From positions 1 through 35,014 of the forward strand of contig CAMTXZ010000003.1 in the NCBI GenBank assembly GCA_947085765.1: a DNA stretch of 35,014 bases. The letters are read 5' to 3'. Of the stretch, positions 16,328 to 24,746 are shown piece after piece (position 1 is the first letter of the stretch; every line of letters starts with the position of its first letter). This stretch comes from JAKFXL01 sp947085765. GTDB taxonomy: Bacteria; Pseudomonadota; Gammaproteobacteria; Tenderiales; Tenderiaceae. The notes under the pieces were generated by a model. It saw nothing but the letters and a program-made list of their open reading frames with translations. It had not been told where the DNA came from and did no database searches. Both the position numbers and the translations under genes were made by a program.

Positions 16328-16816
16328 TCAATCACAATATTTTTTGATCAACTCTTGTGCATCAGTGATTTTGACTTCGCGCTCATCGTCAGAGAGCCGC
16401 TTTAGAGTGCCATCTGTATCCTTGATGGTGATGCGCGGTGATGATTCAAGATCGGCGAGACGTTGTTGTACCGTTTCGCAGTTCTGCTGGCGTACCCTGG
16501 CCGCCTCTTCTTTGTATTTCTGTTCTTGTAACGCCCGCTCTAGATCTGCTTTTTTCGCATCACTCTGTGGCTGATCCTTCGGCTGCGCTGCGGGCGGGGT
16601 GGCTGCCGGGGCGTAGCTTGGTTTGATCGTTTCATACTTGCTACTGGCGGGCGGTTGCTCTGAGTAGTGCTGCACACCCTGCTTGTCAGTCCATTTATAG
16701 ATCTCTGCCTGCACCGCACCACCCGCCACTATGAGCAACAGTGCTACTGCTGAAACTTTTAGCTTCATAACGTAACTGGAATGAAATATTGAATTGATGC
16801 GACATATTATATTCAT
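16328..16816 (-). CDS. DUF4124 periplasmic protein
   Basis: An exported protein of 146-162 residues. The signal peptide (KLKVSAVALLLIVAGGAVQA) is followed directly by the DUF4124 motif (EIYKWTDKQGVQHYSEQPP), a Pro/Ala linker, a charged coiled-coil region (KKADLERALQEQKYKEEAA) and a C-terminal part with two cysteines (Cys in RQQNCETVQ and the KKYCD end) that could pair. The ATG at 16816 has GGAG seven bases upstream but gives a long pre-signal region; the ATG at 16768 gives a cleaner signal peptide but no ribosome site. The family is common in gammaproteobacteria and its function is unknown. The transposase remnant abuts its stop codon, yet the reading frame appears complete. Confidence 0.85.
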   Translation of the reverse strand: MNIICRINSIFHSSYVMKLKVSAVALLLIVAGGAVQAEIYKWTDKQGVQHYSEQPPASSKYETIKPSYAPAATPPAAQPKDQPQSDAKKADLERALQEQKYKEEAARVRQQNCETVQQRLADLESSPRITIKDTDGTLKRLSDDEREVKITDAQELIKKYCD

Positions 16817-16902
16817 GGTTGTGCTCCGCTGCTTCACCGAACGTATTACAGGAAGAGTAATCTATTATTTTTCTTTATTAAGTGAACACTTCTGCTTGAA
16901 GG

Positions 16903-17688
16903 TTATTTTACATTTGGTTTGAAGAGCCTGAAAAAATTCTCTGTGGTCACTTGCGCTATTCGCTCCAAAGAGTCACCACGCAACTGCGCAATATATTCGG
17001 CGACATGGCGGGTATAACCGGGTTGGTTGCTTTTGCCACGATGGGGCATAGGGGTGAGATAGGGTGAGTCGGTCTCCACCAGCATCCACTCCAATGGCAC
17101 CTTCTGCGCCACCTCTTGCAACTCAATGGCGGATTTAAACGTGACAATACCGGAGAAGGAGATATAAAAATTCAGCGCTATGGCGCGCTGGGCGCTCTCC
17201 CAGTCATCGACAAAACAGTGCATCACACCACCTACCGTGTCGGCCCCCTCCTCTTCCAATATATTCAGGGTGTCGGGTTGGGCATCGCGGCTATGCACAA
17301 TCAGCGGTTTGCCGGTGGCCTTAGCAGCGGCGATGTGACGGCGGAGACGGTCACGCTGCCACTCCAGATCATCTTTGCAATGAAAATAGTCCAGACCGGT
17401 CTCACCGATGGCGATCACCTTGGGATGGGCCGCCAGCTTGATCAGCTCCTCGACACTTGGATCATGCCCATCCTGTTCGGTAGGATGAACGCCAACAGAG
17501 GCGTAAACGTGATCGGCCTTCTCCACCAGCGCCATCATGCCGGGCCACAACTCCATATTGATAGAGACACAGAGCATATGGTTGACACCCAGCTGGCGCG
17601 CCTGGGCGTAGACCTGCTCGATATCAATGCCCAGTTTTTCATGGTCCAGGCGATCGAGGTGACAGTGGGAGTCGACAAGTTGAATCAT
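16903..17688 (-). CDS. tatD: TatD-family metal-dependent hydrolase (YcfH type)
   Basis: 261 residues, the normal length for TatD/YcfH deoxyribonuclease-like hydrolases with a TIM barrel and two metal ions. Visible ligands are in DSHCHLD (residues 6-12), GETGLDYF, VHSRDA, MHCF and ETDSPYLTP near residue 205. The family shows metal-dependent 3'-5' nuclease activity and is linked to DNA repair and RNA quality control; the exact substrate of YcfH-type members is uncertain. It closes the conserved string holB-pilZ-tatD, about 50 bases after pilZ. No strong ribosome site precedes its ATG. Confidence 0.95.
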   Translation of the reverse strand: MIQLVDSHCHLDRLDHEKLGIDIEQVYAQARQLGVNHMLCVSINMELWPGMMALVEKADHVYASVGVHPTEQDGHDPSVEELIKLAAHPKVIAIGETGLDYFHCKDDLEWQRDRLRRHIAAAKATGKPLIVHSRDAQPDTLNILEEEGADTVGGVMHCFVDDWESAQRAIALNFYISFSGIVTFKSAIELQEVAQKVPLEWMLVETDSPYLTPMPHRGKSNQPGYTRHVAEYIAQLRGDSLERIAQVTTENFFRLFKPNVK

Positions 17689-17738
17689 AGTGGTTTTGTT
17701 TTTTCAGTTGCTAGCATAAGAGTAGGAGTCAGGCTGGA

Positions 17739-18113
17739 TCACATGGTGTGGGTTGGACGATCTGATTTCATGGCGCCACCCAGGTAACTTTCGATTTTCT
17801 TGCGGGCATTACCGCCATCCTGGTCCGCCGCAAATTGTACCCCGATACCAGCAACACGATTGCCCTGCGCCCCTTTGGGTGTGACCCAGATCACGGTGCC
17901 CACCACCGGTAGCTTCTCGGTCTCTTCCATCAGCTTGAGCAGCAAAAAGACCTCATCACCAAGTTTGTACTCTTTATTGGTAGGGATAAAGAGGCCGCCA
18001 TTTTTCACAAACGGCATATAGGCGGCATAGAGCGCCCCCTTGTCCTTGATGGTGAGCGACAGAATCCCCTGGCTACGAACCTGTGCTGGCGGAATGGCTT
18101 GGTCTTCAGACAT
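17739..18113 (-). CDS. pilZ: type IV pilus assembly protein PilZ
   Basis: 124 residues, nearly superimposable on Pseudomonas-type PilZ: GILSLTIKDKGALYAAYMPF, NGGLFIPTNKEYKLGDEV, VIWVTPKGAQGNR, GIGVQF and the conserved SDRPTHTM C-terminus. It lacks both c-di-GMP contacts of binding PilZ domains (RxxxR and D/NxSxxG), as is known for the pilus-assembly PilZ itself, which instead works through FimX/PilB. It sits 15 bases after holB, the position it also holds in Pseudomonas. It implies type IV pili or twitching in this organism, with the pilus genes elsewhere. Confidence 0.95.
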   Translation of the reverse strand: MSEDQAIPPAQVRSQGILSLTIKDKGALYAAYMPFVKNGGLFIPTNKEYKLGDEVFLLLKLMEETEKLPVVGTVIWVTPKGAQGNRVAGIGVQFAADQDGGNARKKIESYLGGAMKSDRPTHTM

Positions 18114-18128
18114 GATTTTGCTAGTTCC

Positions 18129-19112
18129 TTAAAGCCGCTGTACAAACAGCTTCTGCCACTGGATCAACAGTGCTTCCAGCACCAGGGTGGCGTTAAAGTT
18201 GCCTTCCACCTCACGCAACGCCGTCTGTACCCGATCCAGCCACAACATTAGATTTTTCAAAGATACCCGATCCACCAGATTTAGCAAACGTGGCTCGATG
18301 TCACGATTGGCCAGATGGGGGGGGTGCTGAGAAGATTTCAGCCGCACCATATCGACGCTCCAGGCATAGAGCCAGTGGATGCTGTTTGCCGGGCCAGCCT
18401 TGATCTGTTTAGCTGCTATTTCGATCGGGTCAACGCCTTGTTTTGCCAAAACTTCCAGTGCCTCAAACCACTCCAGACGGGTTTGAATCATATTGTCGTC
18501 CGCAAAGCTTACTGCCTTTAATGGCGCACCATCGGCCAGCGCCAACAACAGCGCACTATCGGCCGTGATGCCGCGCCTCTCGAGCCACGCCACACCCACC
18601 TCTGGTGTCACCGTACCAAAACGGATCTCCTGGCAACGCGAGCGGATGGTCGCCGGCAGCTGCGCTGGGCGATGCGTCACCAGTATCAGCACCGTGCCTG
18701 GTGACGGCTCTTCCAGGGTTTTGAGCAGACTGTTGGCGGAGTTGACGTTCATGGTCTCGGCTGGCGTCAATACCACTATCCGGTAACCGGAGTACTGCGC
18801 CTTGAGTGTCAGGTATTGGCCGATCTCCCGCACCTGATCAACACCGATATTTTTCTTCCCCTCCAGCGGCGTAAGCAGCGTCATGTCTGGATGGTTGCCG
18901 GCCTGATAGAGCAGACAGCCGCGACACTGGCCACACGGCTCACCCGCAGCGCTGTTCCGTTCACAGAGCAGCGACTGGGCAAAGTAACGGGCAAACTCGC
19001 TCTTGCCCAACCCTTGTGGCCCTGTCAGCAGGATTGCATGTGGCAAACGCCCCTGCTGCCGTGATGTTTGCAGCTTTTGCCACTGTGACGCTTGCCAGGG
19101 GTAGAGGCTCAT
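18129..19112 (-). CDS. holB: DNA polymerase III delta' subunit
   Basis: 327 residues, a clamp-loader subunit. The N-terminal AAA+ domain has a P-loop-like GPQGLGKSE (31-39) and a four-cysteine zinc site (Cys50, 60, 63, 66; ...EPCGQCRGC). The sensor region TIRSRCQEI and the C-terminal helical collar (AGPANSIHWLYAWSVDMVRL) follow. It overlaps tmk by four bases (ATGA), giving coupled translation of a nucleotide-supply enzyme and a replisome part, as in many gammaproteobacteria. Confidence 0.96.
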   Translation of the reverse strand: MSLYPWQASQWQKLQTSRQQGRLPHAILLTGPQGLGKSEFARYFAQSLLCERNSAAGEPCGQCRGCLLYQAGNHPDMTLLTPLEGKKNIGVDQVREIGQYLTLKAQYSGYRIVVLTPAETMNVNSANSLLKTLEEPSPGTVLILVTHRPAQLPATIRSRCQEIRFGTVTPEVGVAWLERRGITADSALLLALADGAPLKAVSFADDNMIQTRLEWFEALEVLAKQGVDPIEIAAKQIKAGPANSIHWLYAWSVDMVRLKSSQHPPHLANRDIEPRLLNLVDRVSLKNLMLWLDRVQTALREVEGNFNATLVLEALLIQWQKLFVQRL

Positions 19113-19741
19113 ATCGATTTGATCACGGCTGCCAGTAGCTTCTCGAGCTGCATCTTAACCTGATCGAGACTCTGCGCTGCATCAATCACACGATAACGGC
19201 CGGGGTGCTGTGCCGCCAGCGCCAGATAGGCGCTGCGAATCCGCTCAAAGAAGGCCTGTTTTTCCCGTTCAAAGCGGTCGGCCTCCTGTTTGCGTTTGGC
19301 GGCGCGGGCCAGCCCCACCTCAACCGGGGCATCCAGCAACAGGGTGATGTCGGGACGCAGCGGACCTTGCACCCACTGCTCCAGTTGCGCGATGCGACCC
19401 ACGTCAATCCCACGGCCACCACCCTGGTAGGCGTAGGTGGCGTCGGTAAAGCGGTCACACAGCACCCACTTGCCCTCGGCCAAAGCGGGTTCGATCACCT
19501 CGGCGATGTGCTGGGCGCGGGCGGCAAACATCAGCAGCAGCTCGGTATCGTCAGCCATCGTCTGGTTGCGATGGTCGAGCAGCAGGGTGCGAATCTTCTC
19601 GCCCAATGCGGTGCCGCCCGGCTCGCGGGTGACGACCACGTCTATGTGACTAGCGCGGAGGCATTGCTGCACAAATTCGAGATTGGTCGTTTTACCGACC
19701 CCTTCAATCCCCTCCATGGTGATAAACAGACCACGTTTCAT
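19109..19741 (-). CDS. tmk: thymidylate kinase
   Basis: Phosphorylates dTMP to dTDP in the cytoplasm. 210 residues from the ATG at 19741; the adjacent GTG at 19744 is also in frame, but GAGAG lies six bases before the ATG. Motifs: P-loop EGIEGVGKTT (10-19), TREPGGTALGE, CDRFTDATYAYQGGGRGID (DR motif plus substrate loop) and the lid AAKRKQEADRFE. It overlaps holB by four bases and follows mltG by about 18 bases. Confidence 0.97.
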   Translation of the reverse strand: MKRGLFITMEGIEGVGKTTNLEFVQQCLRASHIDVVVTREPGGTALGEKIRTLLLDHRNQTMADDTELLLMFAARAQHIAEVIEPALAEGKWVLCDRFTDATYAYQGGGRGIDVGRIAQLEQWVQGPLRPDITLLLDAPVEVGLARAAKRKQEADRFEREKQAFFERIRSAYLALAAQHPGRYRVIDAAQSLDQVKMQLEKLLAAVIKSI

Positions 19742-19759
19742 CACTGACTCTCTCGGTTG

Positions 19760-20761
19760 TTACTGTTTAAGTTGGTAGCGTCTGACAGCCGCTTCGTGCT
19801 CTGGCAGCGTAGCGGAAAAGTAGTGTGCGCCATCACCCTTGGCAACAAAATAGAGTGATGTGCCGGCCAGCGGGTGTAGCGCCGCGTGGATTGCAGCGCC
19901 ACTCGGCATCGCAATCGGCGTGGGCGGCAGACCGTAGCGGGTATAGGTGTTGTAGGGGGTATCTGTTACCAGGTCGCTACGACGAATGTTGCCGTCATAA
20001 CTGTCGCCTATGCCGTAGATCACCGTTGGGTCGGTCTGCAACTTCATGCCTATCTGCAAACGTCGCACAAAGACACCCGCAATCTCATCACGCTCTGCCG
20101 CCACCCCGGTTTCACGTTCGATGATGGAGGCCATGATCAGCGCCTCATAAGGCGATTTATAGGGCAGTCCGGGGGCCTTCTCTGACCACTCCTTTGCGAG
20201 ACGCACCGACATGGCATCGTAGGCGCGTTTGAGAAAATCGACGTCGCTCATGCCCGCCGTAAAATTGTAGGTATCGGGGTAGAAACGCCCCTCGGGATGT
20301 TCGTCGGCCACGCCCAGCTTGGCCATCACCTCGCGGGCAGAGAGACCGTCAAGGGTGTGCAGTAGTTTTTCGTTGGCCTGAATCGCCTGCATCAACTGTT
20401 TGTAGCTCCACCCCTCGACCACGGTCAGGGAGTACTGGATCACCTGCCCCGTCACCATGTTATTGAGCAGCGTCAGCGCCGTCATACCCGGCTCCAGGCG
20501 GTATTCACCCATGTGCAGCTTTCCTGCCGTGCCCTGGATGCGCCCCCAGAGGGCAAGATAACGGGGATACTCAATCACGCCGCGCGCCTTGAGGGCATTG
20601 GCGACCTGGCCAAGACTGGTGCCCGCTTTCACCTCAAATATTTGCGGCGTGGTCACGGCCAACGGTTTGGTCTTAAAGCTGTAAAACTGCCAGGCGATCA
20701 GCGCCGCCCCCAACAGTGCCACCAGCAGCGCAATAACAAACAGTCCCTTAAACGATCTCAT
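19760..20761 (-). CDS. mltG: endolytic murein transglycosylase MltG
   Basis: Cleaves nascent peptidoglycan glycan strands in the periplasm, setting chain length. 333 residues from the ATG at 20761, chosen because AAAGGTGAG lies immediately upstream and it begins right before the membrane anchor (FKGLFVIALLVALLGAALIAW). A LysM-like segment (FEVKAGTSLGQVANAL) follows. The catalytic Glu215 lies in MASIIERETG, with DPTVIYG and PYNTYTRYGLPPTPI typical of the YceG domain. The start overlaps the 3' end of pabC by 14 bases. Confidence 0.96.
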   Translation of the reverse strand: MRSFKGLFVIALLVALLGAALIAWQFYSFKTKPLAVTTPQIFEVKAGTSLGQVANALKARGVIEYPRYLALWGRIQGTAGKLHMGEYRLEPGMTALTLLNNMVTGQVIQYSLTVVEGWSYKQLMQAIQANEKLLHTLDGLSAREVMAKLGVADEHPEGRFYPDTYNFTAGMSDVDFLKRAYDAMSVRLAKEWSEKAPGLPYKSPYEALIMASIIERETGVAAERDEIAGVFVRRLQIGMKLQTDPTVIYGIGDSYDGNIRRSDLVTDTPYNTYTRYGLPPTPIAMPSGAAIHAALHPLAGTSLYFVAKGDGAHYFSATLPEHEAAVRRYQLKQ

Positions 20762-21590
20762 ACTCACCTTTCTGTTGTCGCTTGCCATTGAGGCCATCCA
20801 GCAGTTGTTGTGTCATTTTTCCCAGCTCATAACAACGTTCTCCGAGCTGGCGCACCGGCCAAAGGCCAATCACCGAGTTGGTCACAAAGATCTCATCGGC
20901 AGATTCAAGCTCAGCATGTGAGTAGTGCCGACAGTAGAGGGGCAGGTTTTGCGCAACCGCTATATCCATAATCACCTCGCGGATAATGCCAGCCACACCG
21001 CTGTTTGACAAATCGGGAGTATGCAGCGCGCCATCACGGACAAAAAACAGGTTGCTCATGGTCCCCTCGATAACCTGACCATTCATATCAGACATCACCC
21101 CTTCCGCAATCGCAGGGTCGTGCCACTCCGCCCGCGCCAACACCTGCTCCAGGCGGTTAAGATGTTTAATACCCGCCAGCGCCGGGTTGAGTGTTGCCGG
21201 TGTAATGCAGTATCTGAGCACAATACCTTGCTGCCAATGACTGGCAGGATAGTCGGGCCAGGGGTGCGTGGCGAGCATACGTGTCGGTTGTGATTCCGCC
21301 GCTGTCGGTGGCCGATAACCACGCCCGCCAGGACCACGGCTGATGATGATCTTGAGCACCGCATCATCGCTGACAATCAGCGTACGTGCCTCCGCCAACA
21401 GCAGTGCAGCATCGGGCATGGTGATGCCGAGACGGTCACAACCCCGCGCCAGGCGCTGCATGTGGCGCTGCCAAAATTCTAGCTTGCCAGCGCGGATGGC
21501 AATGGTCTCAAACAGACCGTCGCCGTAGTGGATGGCACGATCACTGAGCGCCAGATGTTCGGCAAGGATACCGTTGATCAAACCACTCAT
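20748..21590 (-). CDS. pabC: aminodeoxychorismate lyase
   Basis: Converts 4-amino-4-deoxychorismate to p-aminobenzoate and pyruvate for folate synthesis; a PLP fold type IV enzyme. 280 residues from the ATG at 21590. The PLP lysine is Lys142 in AGIKHLNRLEQVLAR, with RAIHYGDGLFETI near the N-terminus and EGTMSNLFFV for phosphate binding. The ATG shares one base with the pabB stop (TGATG), so translation is coupled and both pathway steps are made together. Confidence 0.95.
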   Translation of the reverse strand: MSGLINGILAEHLALSDRAIHYGDGLFETIAIRAGKLEFWQRHMQRLARGCDRLGITMPDAALLLAEARTLIVSDDAVLKIIISRGPGGRGYRPPTAAESQPTRMLATHPWPDYPASHWQQGIVLRYCITPATLNPALAGIKHLNRLEQVLARAEWHDPAIAEGVMSDMNGQVIEGTMSNLFFVRDGALHTPDLSNSGVAGIIREVIMDIAVAQNLPLYCRHYSHAELESADEIFVTNSVIGLWPVRQLGERCYELGKMTQQLLDGLNGKRQQKGEYEIV

Positions 21591-22951
21591 CACGACGCCT
21601 CGAGACCCAACGCCCGCAACAGGCCGAGCGCCTTGGCGCGGGTCTCGGCCAGCTCGGCCTCTGGGATCGAATCGTTGACGATACCGGCGCCGGTACGAAA
21701 ATGGAGGTTTTTGCCATCCAGCACCATGGTGCGAATCAGGATATTGAGATCCATCTGCCCCGTGTGGCTGAGATAACCGACCGAACCGGTATAGGGACCC
21801 CGCGCCTGCTGCTCCAGTTCATGAATGATCTCCATACAGCGGATCTTGGGGCAACCGGTGATGGTACCACCGGGAAATACCGCACGGATCACCGCAGCAG
21901 GCGTGGCGCCTGGACGCAACTCGCCAGAGACATTGGAGACGATGTGGTGCACATGGGCGTAGGACTCCAATACCATCATCTCATCCACCTGCACTGTGCC
22001 GGGCAGACAGAGACGCCCCAGGTCATTGCGCTCCAGATCGATCAGCATCACATGTTCGGCGCGCTCCTTGGGATGGGCCATCAGCGTCTTGGCGTGGGCA
22101 ACATCAGCGGCCAAATCATCACTGCGCGGCCGGGTTCCGGCGATCGGACGAACGCTGACCTGGGAGCCCTGCACACTGACCAGCCGCTCTGGCGATGAGC
22201 TGATGATGCTCTTGCCAGCATGATTGACCAGCGCGGCAAACGGCGCCGGATTATGGTCACGCAGACGGCGGTAGAGCTGTACCGCATCTCCCTCGGCAAG
22301 CGACAGTTGCCAGGCCCGCGACAGGTTGACCTGAAAGACATCCCCTTCTCGAATGTAGTCGCGAATGCGTTCGACCCCCGCGAGAAAACGGTGCGGCTCC
22401 TCTTCACTGATAGCGGTGATGGTGGGTGGCAGAGTCGTCGTTGTGTCTGCATCAGGTAGTTGGGCGATATCGTTGACCATCTCGACCAGCAGCCCCTCGG
22501 CACCCGGCTCACAGACCAGATAACAACACTGCCGCTGATGGTCGCGGATCACTGCGGCGGGGATGTGGGTGGCAAAGGCGGCTGGCAAGGCTGCGTCAGC
22601 CGTCAGCCCGTGGAGCCGCGGTTCGATCTGCGCCGCCAGCTCATAACCGAGATAAATGAACCAGCCGCCACAAAAGGGCAGCTCGGTCACACCATCCGGC
22701 TGGCGCCGACGTTGCCACTGCTCATCAAGCTGGCCAAGAAAATCCGCTCCGGTCGCCGTAAGCGTCTGGCCAGGAAAGGCAAACAGAATGTCGTAACGTG
22801 ACTGGGCAGTGCCATGAACAACACTCTCCAGCAGATAGGGGTAACGCTCTGGGTTGAGGCTATGCAGACGCAGCAGATCAAACTCATCGTCCAGCAGCTG
22901 CTGACAGGCCTGGGAGATTTGATTGGCTGCCATCGAGGGGTCAGATACCAT
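21590..22951 (-). CDS. pabB: aminodeoxychorismate synthase component I
   Basis: Chorismate-binding enzyme that, with glutamine amidotransferase PabA, makes aminodeoxychorismate. About 453 residues from the ATG at 22951; a GTG at 22990 (directly after the fabF stop) and an ATG at 22933 are alternatives, none with a clear ribosome site. Motifs: FCGGWFIYLGYELA, GDVFQVNLSRAW, SSSPERLVS, HVMLIDLERNDLG, FPGGTITGCPKIRCMEIIHELE and GAGIVNDSIPEAE. The PIAGT motif carries Ala where E. coli PabB has Lys274 (PIKGT), a residue pattern shared with anthranilate synthase TrpE. The one-base overlap with pabC and the absence of trp genes favour PabB. Its insertion between fabF and pabC is a variation on the usual cluster. 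Confidence 0.88.
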   Translation of the reverse strand: MVSDPSMAANQISQACQQLLDDEFDLLRLHSLNPERYPYLLESVVHGTAQSRYDILFAFPGQTLTATGADFLGQLDEQWQRRRQPDGVTELPFCGGWFIYLGYELAAQIEPRLHGLTADAALPAAFATHIPAAVIRDHQRQCCYLVCEPGAEGLLVEMVNDIAQLPDADTTTTLPPTITAISEEEPHRFLAGVERIRDYIREGDVFQVNLSRAWQLSLAEGDAVQLYRRLRDHNPAPFAALVNHAGKSIISSSPERLVSVQGSQVSVRPIAGTRPRSDDLAADVAHAKTLMAHPKERAEHVMLIDLERNDLGRLCLPGTVQVDEMMVLESYAHVHHIVSNVSGELRPGATPAAVIRAVFPGGTITGCPKIRCMEIIHELEQQARGPYTGSVGYLSHTGQMDLNILIRTMVLDGKNLHFRTGAGIVNDSIPEAELAETRAKALGLLRALGLEAS

Positions 22952-22990
22952 CCGGTCGCTGCTGGGGTTGAAGCAACCGGAGGTTTTCAC

Positions 22991-24232
22991 CTATATCTTG
23001 CTAAAGACCAGCGTGCCATTGGTGCCGCCAAAACCGAAGGAGTTGGAGATGGCAACATCGATCTTCATCGGCCGCGCCTCATTGGGCACGTAGTCAAGAT
23101 CACACTCAGGGTCCGGCGTGGTGTAGTTGATGGTTGGCGGCGCCACCTGGTCACGGATCGCCAGGGCAACAAAGATCGCCTCGATACCACCGGCAGCGCC
23201 AAGCAGATGGCCAGTCATGGACTTGGTGGAGCTCATGGCCAGCTTGTAGGCGTGGTCGCCAAACATCGCCTTGGTCGCCATCGTCTCAGCCCGGTCACCA
23301 GCAGGTGTAGAGGTGCCGTGGGCGTTGATGTAGTCGACCTGGTCAGGGTTGATGCCGGCATGTTTCAGGGCCAGCGCCATACAGCGCTTGGCACCTTCAC
23401 CACCCTCACTTGGGGTCGTCATGTGGTAGGCATCACCATTCATGCCAGAGCCACAGACTTCGGCATAGATGTTGGCGCCGCGTTTTTTGGCAGATTCGTA
23501 CTCCTCCAGCACTACAACACCGGCGCCATCACTCAAGACAAAGCCGTCACGGTCCTTGTCCCAGGGCCGACTGGCAGTAGCGGGATCATCATTGCGGGTG
23601 GAGAGTGCCCGCGCCGCCGCAAATCCGCCCAGACCGGTGGGTGAGGTAGCCATCTCGGCACCACCCGCCACCATCGCATCGGCATCACCACGGGCGATGA
23701 TACGCGCCGCTTCACCGATGTTATGGGTGCCGGTTGCACAGGCGGTGACAATCGCCAGATTCGGCCCCTTCATGCCATACATAATGGAGAAGTTGCCGGA
23801 GATCATGTTGATGATATTACTCGGCACAAAGAAGGGTGAGAGCTTGCGTGGCCCTGAGGTGCGGAAGGTCTCATGGCCACTTTCGATGCCCGGCAGACCG
23901 CCAATGCCAGAGCCAATCATCACACCAATACGCTCAGCGTTTTCATCGGTGACGGTCAGACCAGAGTCCTCAAACGCCTCCTTGGCAGCGGCAATCCCGT
24001 AATGAATAAAGGGGTCCATACGACGGGCATCTTTTGCTGACATATAATTAGTAGCGTCAAAGTTCCAGACAGAACCGCCAAACCGCACACTAAAGTCAGT
24101 GGTATCAAAATGGGTAATCGGACCTATGCCACTCTTACCAGCAAGAATATTCGCCCATGATTCCTTAACAGTAAGACCCACCGGGCCAACCATGCCTAGA
24201 CCAGTGACAACAACTCGACGCTGCTTACTCAC
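22991..24232 (-). CDS. fabF: beta-ketoacyl-ACP synthase II
   Basis: Condenses malonyl-ACP with acyl-ACP in fatty-acid elongation. From the GTG at 24232 the product is 413 residues, the family's exact usual length, and AGAGG lies 11 bases upstream; the open frame reaches 24292 but the extra 20 residues are not family sequence. The active site is the Cys of VTACATGTHN, and the two His residues of NAHGTSTPAGD and SMTGHLLGAAGG. It is separated from acpP by a hairpin with a T-run, so part of its transcription may be read-through from the strong acpP promoter. Confidence 0.97.
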   Translation of the reverse strand: MSKQRRVVVTGLGMVGPVGLTVKESWANILAGKSGIGPITHFDTTDFSVRFGGSVWNFDATNYMSAKDARRMDPFIHYGIAAAKEAFEDSGLTVTDENAERIGVMIGSGIGGLPGIESGHETFRTSGPRKLSPFFVPSNIINMISGNFSIMYGMKGPNLAIVTACATGTHNIGEAARIIARGDADAMVAGGAEMATSPTGLGGFAAARALSTRNDDPATASRPWDKDRDGFVLSDGAGVVVLEEYESAKKRGANIYAEVCGSGMNGDAYHMTTPSEGGEGAKRCMALALKHAGINPDQVDYINAHGTSTPAGDRAETMATKAMFGDHAYKLAMSSTKSMTGHLLGAAGGIEAIFVALAIRDQVAPPTINYTTPDPECDLDYVPNEARPMKIDVAISNSFGFGGTNGTLVFSKI

Positions 24233-24282
24233 GATTTGAATAACCTCTGAAAGTGAATGCTGACAACCCATCCGGCGTGCCG

Positions 24283-24328
24283 CAAAAAGCAAAAGGCCGC
24301 AGGCTGCACATGCGGCACCGCGGCCTTT
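24283..24328 (-). terminator. hairpin terminator/attenuator between acpP and fabF
   Basis: A 9-bp perfect stem (24292-24300 with 24320-24328, AAAGGCCGC/GCGGCCTTT) and a 19-base loop; read leftward it is followed by TGCTTTTTG. It lies 17 bases after the acpP stop and inside the acpP-fabF gap. It probably ends most acpP transcripts, so ACP is made in excess over FabF. Confidence 0.7.
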
Positions 24329-24344
24329 ACTGGATTCGTAACAA

Positions 24345-24581
24345 TTAGCTCAATGTAGAGTTAATGTAGTCGATAGCCTGCTGAACAGTAGTGATCTTCT
24401 CGGCCTCTTCATCTGGAATTTCGCATTCGAACTCTTCTTCCAGTGCCATAACCAATTCCACTGTGTCGAGCGAATCTGCGCCGAGATCATCAACAAAAGA
24501 AGCTTCGGTAGTCACTTCCTCTTCCTTGACGCCTAACTGTTCAATGACAATCTTTTTGACGCGTTCTTCGATAGTGCTCAT
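24345..24581 (-). CDS. acpP: acyl carrier protein
   Basis: 78 residues from the ATG at 24581 (GGAGGA ten bases upstream; an in-frame TTG at 24599 is inside the ribosome site and rejected). Phosphopantetheine is attached to the Ser in GADSLDTVELVMALEEEF. The protein is acidic, as expected. It carries acyl chains for the Fab enzymes around it and for PlsX. It has its own promoter and is followed by a hairpin, consistent with high expression relative to the neighbours. Confidence 0.98.
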   Translation of the reverse strand: MSTIEERVKKIVIEQLGVKEEEVTTEASFVDDLGADSLDTVELVMALEEEFECEIPDEEAEKITTVQQAIDYINSTLS

Positions 24582-24630
24582 GACAAATGGTTCCTCCAAA
24601 AATTTTAATGCAGATCACGCTGCGGTCGGT

Positions 24631-24658
24631 ATTTTATCCTGAAATCCAGATGTTGCAA
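24631..24658 (-). promoter_or_regulatory. acpP promoter
   Basis: Reading leftward: TTGCAA (24658-24653), 16-base spacer, TAAAAT (24636-24631). The start of transcription would fall near 24624, leaving a leader of about 43 bases before the acpP ATG. It lies in the 147-base gap between fabG and acpP. Confidence 0.55.
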
Positions 24659-24746
24659 GCAAGATCGCGGCAAATAACCTGGGATTTTTCGGTAAAACTA
24701 TAAGGGAATTCATAAACTACTCAAATCAGGATAGCAGGATCGAAGC

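Noticed and set aside
17739..18113. c-di-GMP-binding PilZ receptor
   Set aside because: The RxxxR and D/NxSxxG binding motifs are absent, and the sequence closely follows the pilus-assembly PilZ.
21590..22951. Anthranilate synthase component I (TrpE)
   Set aside because: PIAGT is TrpE-like, but overlap with pabC and the absence of any trp gene favour PabB; kept as a finding.
22814..23644. 276-codon plus-strand frame
   Set aside because: Antisense to pabB and fabF, both with full family matches; no family resemblance of its own.
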